Assembly (NCBI RefSeq): GCF_000003815.2
Contig: NC_049993.1
Span: forward strand, 20,849,326 to 20,913,325
DNA length: 64,000 bases
Source: Branchiostoma floridae
Taxonomy: Eukaryota > Chordata > Leptocardii > Amphioxiformes > Branchiostomatidae
Direction: 5' to 3'
The notes beneath the pieces were generated by a model, which did no database searches, was not told the DNA's origin, and saw nothing but the letters and a program-made list of their open reading frames with translations. Below are positions 56,218-64,000 of this stretch, piece by piece. The translations under genes and the position numbers were made by a program. The number at the start of each line of letters is the position of its first letter. The first letter of the stretch is position 1.

Positions 56218-58419
56218 ATGGCGAGTAAAATTCAAGGATCGGCCGACTTTGACGAGCAGTTTCTGACGTGCCCGGTCTGCATGCTGCACTTCCGGGACCC
56301 CAGAGTCCTGCCATGTCTGCACACATTCTGTAGGGAGTGTCTGCAAGAATGGGCCACCAAACAACAGCCGCTGGAGTGTCCAACCTGCCGCACACAGGTC
56401 AGTCTACCAGACCAAGGTGTGGACGGACTCAGGACCAACTTCTACGTCAACAACCTGCTGGACTTCGCGGCCGTGAAGAAAGGTGCAGGGCCAGGTGTGG
56501 CGTGCCAGGTGTGTGAGGGGAAGGAGGAAGGGGCGCGGTCATGGTGCGTACAGTGTGCCGTTCTGCTTTGTGAGTCCTGTACAAACACACATCGCAAGTT
56601 TCCAGGCATGAAAGGGCATCAGATCGTGACCCAAGAGAACCTGGAGGCCTCTGAAGGTGTGCCCAGCAGCTTTCAGCGCAAAGCTTTCTGCCCGAAGCAC
56701 GAAGACCAAGTCTTAACTTTCTACTGTGAACCTTGTCAGACTTTGGTCTGTGTCGCCTGTACGGTTGTCGATCATCGGCCGGGCGATAAACACAACCCTG
56801 TAGAAATCGGCTCCGTCGCTGAGAGGAAGAAACGAGACCTACAGAAACTGATAGCAAATCTCGAGCCTCGAGAAAAAGACGTGCGGGGTACCCTGAAAGA
56901 AGTTGAGAGGGAATTATCTGAGTTACCAACATCGGCAGACGCAGCGATTGAACAGGCCACAGCCTATTTTGATCAGTTGATATCCTTGCTTCAAGACAGA
57001 AAAGAAGAAGTCGTGTCAGAAATCGGCTCACGCCGCCAGGAGGTTGGAAAATGTCTGGAAACCCAGAAAGAAGCGATAGAGTTTGAGTTGGCCGGACTGA
57101 CGAGCGCGTCTGAGTTCTGTAAACAAGCCTTGGAACACGGCAGTGACGTGCACGTCATCGAGGTCGAAGGTCAAGCACGACAGAGGGTTAAAGAACTGCT
57201 GAAAGCTCCAAGCGACCTGACAGCCCGACCGAGTCAAGTCATGTTCTCGGAGGGGACGGCTGTGGCGGAGTTCAGAGATGACGTGGCCAGGGCAGGGCGC
57301 GTACATGTACGACACACAGGGAAGATGGACGCATCTAAATGTTCCGTTGAAATAAAACCTGCCGTTGTAGGGTTTTCAAATTTCTTTCTCCTCACCACTG
57401 TCGACCAAAACGGGCAACTTTGTTCTGTGCTGAAATATGACGTCACAGCCACCCCTGACGACCCCCTCGGCCAGGCGGTACCAACACAGCTGCNNNNNNN
57501 NNNNNNNNNNNNNNNNNNNNNNNNNNNNNNNNNNNNNNNNNNNNNNNNNNNNNNNNNNNNNNNNNNNNNNNNNNNNNNNNNNNNNNNNNNNNNNNNNNNN
57601 NNNNNNNNNNNNNNNNNNNNNNNNNNNNNNNNNNNNNNNNNNNNNNNNNNNNNNNNNNNNNNNNNNNNNNNNNNNNNNNNNNNNNNNNNNNNNNNNNNNN
57701 NNNNNNNNNNNNNNNNNNNNNNNNNNNNNNNNNNNNNNNNNNNNNNNNNNNNNNNNNNNNNNNNNNNNNNNNNNNNNNNNNNNNNNNNNNNNNNNCGGGG
57801 CATTGACATGGACTCCAATGGACAGTTTGTTCTGACATTAATTAACGACTTCTTCACCACTGGCAACCAAGCAATCCAGGTGTACTCACGGGAAGGAAAA
57901 CTCACAAAGACCCTAAAACCTGACTGTTTACGAGATCCATTTGGAGTTGCAGTTCTGCAGGACGGCCGCATGGTGGTGGCGGACATCACACAGAAGTCCT
58001 GTCTCCTCCTGCAGCCTGACGGGAGCCTCATCCGGGACATCGGCAAGGGGCAGTTACTGTACCCACAGTTCATAGCGGTGAACGAGTCACGTGATCTGCT
58101 CTTTGTCACTGATTGGGAGGCTCATAGAGTGTTTGTGTTTGACCTTGAGGGGAAGCTGAAGTTCAGTTTTGGTAAACTGGGGCAGGATGAGGGACAACTC
58201 TACCATCCAACAGGGATAACAGTAGACCCGGCAGGTAACATTATTGTAGTGAACCGTGATAACGGCCGTCTGCAGGTGTTCGGGCCAGACGGGACGTACC
58301 TGAGAACTGTGGCCACAGTGAAGGGAGGGTTCCCCCACGGAATCGCGCTGACACCGGATAACCACATAGCTGTGGCGTGTTTTTATGGACAGTGTGTCGA
58401 GTTGTACAGGTACGAGTAA
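56218..58419 (+). CDS. T7: TRIM-NHL protein, class B start, with internal gap
   Basis: The frame is open on both sides of a 302-N gap (57494-57795) that removes the end of the filamin domain and NHL blade 1; 733 residues if the gap size is right. Just before the gap ATLTDPSGQ is replaced by ATPDDPLGQ through several compensating one-base indels, which looks like poor read quality. The coiled coil (ANLEPREKDVRGTLKEVERE, LISLLQDRKEEVVSEIGS) is shared with T8. The fifth-blade segment KLGQDEGQLYHPTG and the 3' flank (beta) are those of T2, so the gene joins a class B head to a T2-like tail. The final residue is E, as in T1. Confidence 0.88.
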   Translation: MASKIQGSADFDEQFLTCPVCMLHFRDPRVLPCLHTFCRECLQEWATKQQPLECPTCRTQVSLPDQGVDGLRTNFYVNNLLDFAAVKKGAGPGVACQVCEGKEEGARSWCVQCAVLLCESCTNTHRKFPGMKGHQIVTQENLEASEGVPSSFQRKAFCPKHEDQVLTFYCEPCQTLVCVACTVVDHRPGDKHNPVEIGSVAERKKRDLQKLIANLEPREKDVRGTLKEVERELSELPTSADAAIEQATAYFDQLISLLQDRKEEVVSEIGSRRQEVGKCLETQKEAIEFELAGLTSASEFCKQALEHGSDVHVIEVEGQARQRVKELLKAPSDLTARPSQVMFSEGTAVAEFRDDVARAGRVHVRHTGKMDASKCSVEIKPAVVGFSNFFLLTTVDQNGQLCSVLKYDVTATPDDPLGQAVPTQLXXXXXXXXXXXXXXXXXXXXXXXXXXXXXXXXXXXXXXXXXXXXXXXXXXXXXXXXXXXXXXXXXXXXXXXXXXXXXXXXXXXXXXXXXXXXXXXXXXXXXRGIDMDSNGQFVLTLINDFFTTGNQAIQVYSREGKLTKTLKPDCLRDPFGVAVLQDGRMVVADITQKSCLLLQPDGSLIRDIGKGQLLYPQFIAVNESRDLLFVTDWEAHRVFVFDLEGKLKFSFGKLGQDEGQLYHPTGITVDPAGNIIVVNRDNGRLQVFGPDGTYLRTVATVKGGFPHGIALTPDNHIAVACFYGQCVELYRYE

Positions 58420-59378
58420 CCTCATCAGATACTTCTTATCTTGTCCATGTTCAAAGATATCGACAGGCAACAGAAGAGATGTCGCATTATTTTCTGTATC
58501 CAATCCCTACGCACTTAAAATAAGCAAGCACTTTATAGGCGTTTTGAGCCTTGTATGCTTGAATTTTACATTCCATTCAGAACTCGATATTATACAGTGT
58601 GAGACTTCCAGATATGATAATATTTTGATACACTTTTATGACTTGATGTCTCAGCTATGGTTCCATCCACCTGTTGGTTTCAGGCGAACTATTCGACTTT
58701 TCCTGAACTTACACATGGCCATCCCTCCTGCCTCCCTCTGCCCAGTCTTCTTGTAATGCATGAATCGGCCTGTTTCTTTAGCTTACACATCCTTGAAAAC
58801 GTATATAAAATCCACTGTAAGATGCATACCTTAGCAAGCCTTTTTGTTGTTCTTAAAACGGCACAAAAGTTGGAGTCCTCTTCCCTCTTCAAGGCAGCGT
58901 CTTGAAGCGCGCCATTCAGGTAGCGCTGTGCATTCTGGGATTGTTTAAAGAGCACTTATAGGGGATTTTTTCCTTAGATCGACGAATTTCAGACTTGGCG
59001 CATAATAGGTCTATTTTTCACTTCCTAAAATCAGTACTTGTCGGAAAATAGCACTCCCATCCCCACTTTAGGACTCATTTAAGTGTTTTATCATATATCA
59101 CTGTCTCCAATAGTGTTATATAACTTTTACACCACTCTGTCTAGAGCCCGCTTACAATCAAATGACCCCGCCCCCTTCCGCGTAACACACCAGCTTCATA
59201 ATGCTCGAAGTGCTGTTTAGAGCTATGACATGCTGTGTTCATTTGAAAGGAAATTGATTCTATCTAATATCAATAAACAGACATTTTCACTATTGCATTT
59301 GCTCAACGTCTAACTCTTCTTTATATTACGGTTGAAATTATGATATGGCCGCTTTTTATAAAACAATTGACATGATAA

Positions 59379-59383
59379 ATATA

Positions 59384-59430
<47 letters not shown>
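59379..59430. repeat. (TA)n microsatellite
   Basis: About 50 bp of TA with one G interruption. The paralogous site near 25737 has about four repeats. Confidence 0.95.
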
Positions 59431-59433
<3 letters not shown>

Positions 59434-60769
59434 AGAGAAACATGTGAAATATAACCTAATGTTTAAGCGAAATGTCTTTAAATATTGTTATAAGTAGCTT
59501 TAAATTGTCACAGTTTCGAGTTCATGGTAAAAATAAGCCTCAGGACTTTAAACCCCTTTGCGAGTTTCTCACCATTTCCCCATACCCGAAAAGACCGAAA
59601 TTTGACAATTTGACGGTCTCCTTTTGTAATAGCTATATAGTGGAAAATACAAGTGGTAGCCTGTTGTTCTTCACCTGTACGCCAGGGGGTGCGTATGTTA
59701 ACTACGGTCATCGGAGGTTATGTCGACTTTGAAGGATGTGACTGGAACTACGTCACTGAAGGCAAACGTGAGAATAACAAAACCCTGCACTGAGAAACAC
59801 TGCATAACCTTAAGACAAACGAGGACAATGTGACATTGCACTTAAGTTTGTAACATGTTTTAACGGTGCCCGTACAAAGGGCAGGTAGAAGGTAAAGCCG
59901 GTCCCATAACCTTTTTAGGGCGATATTTGTCTATTTATTTATTTGGATTCTCCATATACAGTGACAATGGGAGTATGGTGGAACAGATGTCAAAGGACAC
60001 CTTTTCAAAGCAGCAATAGACAGAATCCCGTGGGCAGTTGGACATTCTTTAGCCCTTATGATCCGCTTGGAAATTAGTAAATCATAGTAAATACAAGTGG
60101 TAGTCTGTAGTTCTTCACCTGTACGCCAGGGGGTGCGTATGTTAACTAAGGTTCATCTGAGGTTACATCGACTTTACAGGATGTGACGTCACTGAAGGCC
60201 AATATGAGAATATGTGAGCAAACACGACCCTGCACTGAGCAGCACTGCATTACTTTAAGACAGACGAGGACAATGTGGCATTGCACTAAAGTCAGTAACA
60301 TGTTTTACCGGAGCCCATACAAAGGGCAGGTAGAAGGTAAAGGCGGTCCCATAGCCTTGTTGTGTTTGTTTGAACCTTTATTTATTCATGAAAGCTCAAA
60401 TTGGCCTGCAGGCAGCTTTTCATTAAGGTCATCTGGGAAGAGGCAAGGGTCAGGCAAAGTACATGACAGAGATACAGTTTACATCGTGTACATCGCAAAG
60501 CCTTTTTGAGGCAATAGGGACGGTATTGCAGTAAAGTTGCTAACATGTTTTACCGGTGCCCATACAAAGGGCCGGTAGAAGGTAAAGGCGGTTCCATAGC
60601 CTTTCTCAGGCAACTCTACTTTGTTAATTCTCTTTTTCATATGTACTTAATTAGGCTAATTGGTACTACTATGTGTCTTGGTGTGGTGGGACATGGCGCA
60701 CTGATATGTTGAGCTAAGTTACCAAAGTTCATTAATTCATTTGTATTTTGTTATGTGGCGCTGTTAAAA

Positions 60770-61063
60770 TAAGTTGTTAAACTTGAGTGCAGCACCACAT
60801 CGTCCTTGTTATGTGTTTTTGAATAAAGAAAAAAATAGGGATAGTGAGTTGTTATCCATCGTGTCAAGGGCACGGTATCGGGGGGAACCAAGCACAGCCC
60901 TCTCCTTCCATTGCCTTTACCTACCCGACAAAAAGTCAGGTTTGACACCTGGGTAAAGTGATGAAGTGCCTCTCCCAAGCGCACAATATCGGTAACATGG
61001 CAGGATTCGAACCCAGAACCGCTTAGTTCTGAGACAAACACCGCCGTTATACCTCTTGTCCCC
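60770..61063 (-). mobile_element. tRNA-derived SINE in the class A flank (T8)
   Basis: B-box at 61003-61014 (plus-strand GGATTCGAACCC); same position and orientation as in the T1 to T4 units. Confidence 0.75.
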
Positions 61064-61104
61064 ACTACAGACCGTTAATGATTAACCTCAAAATGTCTGT
61101 ACTT

Positions 61105-61356
61105 TGTACGGCGCCGCTCACGTGTACACCAGGTAGGGAACATGTGAGCTAAAGTGCAAAGGGCGGGTTCACCTGAGGTTATCTTGACTTTATGTAGCAT
61201 GTGATGGAAACTACGTCATTGGAGGCAATCAGAGATTACGTGAGCAAACACAACCCTGTACTGGGCAGCACAATACTGGTAAGCTTACGCAGTTTGTGTG
61301 AGCGAGCCGAGAGGGGACTGCATGCCGCAAATCTTTCGACGACGCATTGAACAAAT
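61105..61356 (+). promoter_or_regulatory. Class A TRIM promoter module, T8 (damaged)
   Basis: E-box CACGTG at about 61119-61124, ACACCAGGTAGGG, and TACGTCA near 61213. The last 60 bp before the ATG lack at least six single bases or doublets relative to T1, which suggests low-quality sequence as much as real decay. Confidence 0.4.
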
Positions 61357-62374
61357 GGCGAGTAAATTCAAGGATCGGCCGACTTTGACGAGCAGTTTCT
61401 GACGTGCCCGGTCTGTATGCTGCACTTCCGGGACCCCAGAGTCCTGCCATGTCTGCACACATTCTGTAGGGAGTGTCTGCAAGAATGGGCCTCCAAACAA
61501 CAGCCGCTGGAGTGTCCAACCTGCCGCACACAGGTCAGTCTACCAGACCCAGGTNNNNNNNNNNNNNNNNNNNNNNNNNNNNNNNNNNNNNNNNNNNNNN
61601 NNNNNNNNNNNNNNNNNNNNNNNNNNNNNNNNNNNNNNNNNNNNNNNNNNNNNNGAAGGAAGGTTTGGGGCCAGGTTTGGCGTGCCAGGTGTGTGAGGGG
61701 ACGAAGAAAGGGGCGCGGTCATGGTGCGTACAGTGTGCCGTTCTGCTTTGTGAGTCCTGTACAAACACACATCGCAGGTTTCCAGCCATGAAAGGGCATC
61801 AGATCGTGACCAAAGAGAACCTGGAGGCCTCTGAAGATGTCCCCAGCAGCTTTCAGCGCAAAGCCTTCTGCCCAAAGCACGCAGACCAAGTCTTAACTTT
61901 CTACTGTGAGCCTTGTCAGACTTTGGTCTGTGTCGCCTGTACGGTTGTCGATCATCGGCCGGGCGATAAACACAATCCTGTAGAAATCGGCTCCGTCGCT
62001 GAGGGGAAGAAACGAGACCTACAGAAACTGATAGCAAATCTCGAGCCTCGAGAAAAAGACGTGCGGGGTACCCTGAAAGAAGTTGAGAGGGAATTATCTG
62101 AGTTACCAACATCGGCAGACGCTGCGATTGAACAGGCAACAGCCTATTTTGATCAGTTGATATCCTTGCTTCAAGACAGAAAAGAAGAAGTCGTGTCAGA
62201 AATCGGCTCACGCCGCCAGGAGGTTGGAAAATGTCTGGAAACCCAGAAAGAAGCGATAGAGTTGGAGTTGGCTGGACTGACGAGCGCGTCTGAGTTCTGT
62301 AAACAAGCCTTGGAACACGGCAGTGACGTGCACGTCATCGAGGTCGAGGGTCAAGCACGACAGAGGGTAGAAGA
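61357..62374 (+). pseudogene. T8: 5' fragment of a TRIM-NHL gene, chimeric and truncated
   Basis: The 5' UTR is class A (GCATTGAACAA before the ATG), but the coding start is class B (AAATTCAAGGATCGGCCGAC, matching T5-T7 apart from one missing A). The missing A shifts the frame after three codons. The correct RING frame is read from MLHFRDPRVLP onward. A 100-N gap (61555-61654) covers the stretch after the RING. Both B-boxes and the coiled coil continue to RQRVEDP, where homology to the other copies stops at about 62374 and LINE-associated sequence begins. Filamin and NHL parts are absent. Either a rearrangement or insertion removed them, or two unrelated contigs were joined. Confidence 0.85.
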
Positions 62375-64000
62375 CCCGTTTTTAATGGGGGTATAACAAA
62401 ATCAAAAAAGAAAGAAAACTAGACAAGAGAGACAAGACGTTTTTTCACTGTTTTCATTTTTTTTTTTACATCATTTCAAAGAACATACAAGAGAAGAAGG
62501 AAAGAAAAAGGGATGTGTCAAGCTACCCACAACAGGTTACTTGTCCGCCGAGCTCCCACCAACCCACTCCTGCCAACTTGACACATCCAAATAAAAAAGA
62601 CATACGAAACGTACAAGACAGACAGTTCATACCAGACTGATACGACTACAGGGGGGAAGCAGGGGATTAAAAGCGTAGTCGCAGTTTTCCCCCGTCGACC
62701 CTCGCCCACTGCACTGAGCACCACAGAGACATAAACGTTGTTTCGTTCAGACGTACAAAGTCAAGCTTTATTCTTGAGCGGAGGCACTCCTTGATGTATG
62801 GGACCATTTCGACATGAGTCGAAAAGGTCTTGTCAAAGAGTGCTTCACAACGTGAGGACCATATGCGTTTCCTCGCGACGGCCAGGGTGTAGGTGATAGC
62901 ATCTATCTTGCATTTTTTCCATGAGGGTGGCAGGATGCCATAGATAACCATCTGTTTATTTATTCGGAAGTCTGACATGACCCACCTCCTGAGAAAACCC
63001 TCCACCCAAGTCCATGTTAGCAGCACTTCGCTGCAGTACCACATGGCGTGCTCTACAGTTTCGTGGCCTTTACAATTCTGCCTTGGACAAGTTCCCGAGC
63101 GAATGTAACCCCAGTTCGAGCAGAGCAGGGCATTCGTTTTGAGGGCGTGGTGTGCAACCAGCCATGCAGTGTCCTTCAGTCTGTTCTCCAGGAGTGGGTG
63201 TTGAACAGATTGGAAGGTTAATGGCCAGGGAACAGAACGCTTGTTAAGACAGACGCTTGGAACGTGAGCATCCTTCTTCAGAAGGCTGTCGTATAGAGAC
63301 CGCGTAGTGCACCCGGGGTCCCACTTTTTAGAGGGGGATGCCTCTACGAGTTCAGATACCAGGGACTGTAGAGCTTTGTAGTGGGGAGGGGCATTCGGGG
63401 AGTGGGGCATGTTATTGGACCATGTTGACGGGTCGAAACGTCTAATGAAAATACCGAGCCAGTACCTGGCGAGCTGCACCCAAGGTAAGTCTTCCTGGGA
63501 CATGATGTCCGAGAAAGGCCGACTGTACAGACATTTTGCCTTCTTTGCTATGTCGATTAGGCCCCAGCCGCCCTTCTCAGGAGGAAGGTAGATGGTATTT
63601 CGGCTGATCATCTCACGCTTTTTGTCCCAGAAAAAGGCGAACAGTGCGGTATTGATTTCCTTCATGACCGAATCAGGAGGGGTGAACACCGACGCCAGGT
63701 ACCACAGTTTGGCTGTGGCTAGAGAGTTTGCCACTGTCACTTTGCCTGTAAAGGAGAGGGATCTGGCTCCCCATCCTTGTAAGGTTTCAACAAATTTGCG
63801 TTTACCTTCCTTCCAGTTGGTTAGGGGCATGTCAATGTTGCCAAAGACCCCACCAAGCAGACGGATGGACCCAGATGTCCATTTTATTTGTACAGGGGTG
63901 TCTGGTCTATTTCTCCATTTCCCCAGCCATAACCCCTCACACTTGTCTAGGTTCAACATTGAGCCTGAGCCTCTGTTGTAAGCTGTGAAACACATCTGCA
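62375..64000 (-). mobile_element. LINE, 3' half, running past the window end
   Basis: Minus-strand ORF 63995-62667 (442 residues, open at its 5' end). It begins within the reverse transcriptase after the catalytic motif (SGSMLNLDKCEG) and continues with IRLLGGVFGN, WGARSLSFTGKVTVANSLAT, KLWYLASVF and FFWDKKREMISRNTIYLPP. It then enters a zinc-ribbon-like region, TCPRQNCKGHETVEHAMWYC, typical of the zf-RVT domain of L1/Tx1-type elements. A 3' UTR of about 270 bp follows to the junction with T8. No clear poly(A) tail or target duplication was found at that junction. Confidence 0.88.

Larger units (their letters stand above)
58420..61104. repeat. T7-T8 spacer (beta flank), duplication partner of 24749-27384
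   Basis: It aligns with the T2-T3 spacer throughout, including the two promoter-like modules (about 59665 and 60110), the LINE-like insert at about 60356-60500 and the SINE. It differs by an expanded TA microsatellite at about 59379-59430, where T2-T3 has only a short TATATATA. Confidence 0.85.

Noticed and set aside
57494-57795. Loss of NHL blade 1 in T7
   Set aside because: The region is N, so absence cannot be inferred; the flanking frame is compatible with a normal propeller.
16811-62211. Antisense frames of 60-220 codons opposite the RING, B-box, coiled coil and NHL parts of each TRIM copy
   Set aside because: They recur only because the sense coding sequence is conserved; they match no known family and are shadow frames.

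Overview
The window looks like nuclear DNA of an invertebrate chordate, most likely a lancelet (Branchiostoma). It has spliced animal genes, large single-exon TRIM-NHL genes in a tandem array, a leucine-rich-repeat (LRR) receptor, tRNA-derived SINEs, LINE fragments, small DNA transposons, and runs of N marking scaffold gaps. The species call is inference; no mitochondrial or ribosomal marker is present to confirm it.

Left part (1-13.9 kb). On the minus strand is a gene for a protein with a nucleotidyltransferase-like fold followed by about ten kinesin-light-chain-type TPRs (254-3289), with at least one coding exon further upstream (4785-5429). On the plus strand the last three exons of TRAPPC13 can be recognised (7345-9641). 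Two of its exon ends have been amplified into minisatellites that carry extra copies of the 5' splice site. A minus-strand single-pass LRR receptor (11264-13807) has a cytoplasmic tail with tandem YEN tyrosine motifs; its transmembrane part falls in a sequence gap.

Right part (14-62.4 kb). Eight copies of one intronless TRIM gene lie head to tail on the plus strand, called T1 to T8 here: T1 16788, T2 22535, T3 27615, T4 34431, T5 40841, T6 50244, T7 56218, T8 about 61357. Each intact copy encodes RING, B-box 1, B-box 2, coiled coil, filamin domain and six NHL blades, about 730-740 residues. Five have no visible lesion, T7 is open but holds a gap, T4 is broken by a 13-bp insertion, and T8 is frameshifted and cut off beside a LINE. 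The 5' flanks fall into two classes (A: T1-T4 and T8; B: T5-T7) and the 3' flanks into three (alpha: T1, T4, T6; beta: T2, T7; gamma: T3, T5). The classes are reassorted, so the array is a mosaic of unequal exchange and gene conversion.

The RING and B-boxes are almost invariant between copies. The differences in the NHL propeller concentrate at the same two positions of each blade, both expected on one face of the propeller. The best reading is a locally expanding family of presumed E3 ubiquitin ligases with a diversified recognition face, possibly an innate-immune repertoire; that role is inference. The intergenic DNA consists largely of nested duplications, into which a LINE fragment, a Harbinger-like MITE and other elements inserted after duplication, leaving recognisable empty sites in the sister copies. 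The window ends in the C-terminal half of a LINE reverse-transcriptase ORF (62667-63995, minus).
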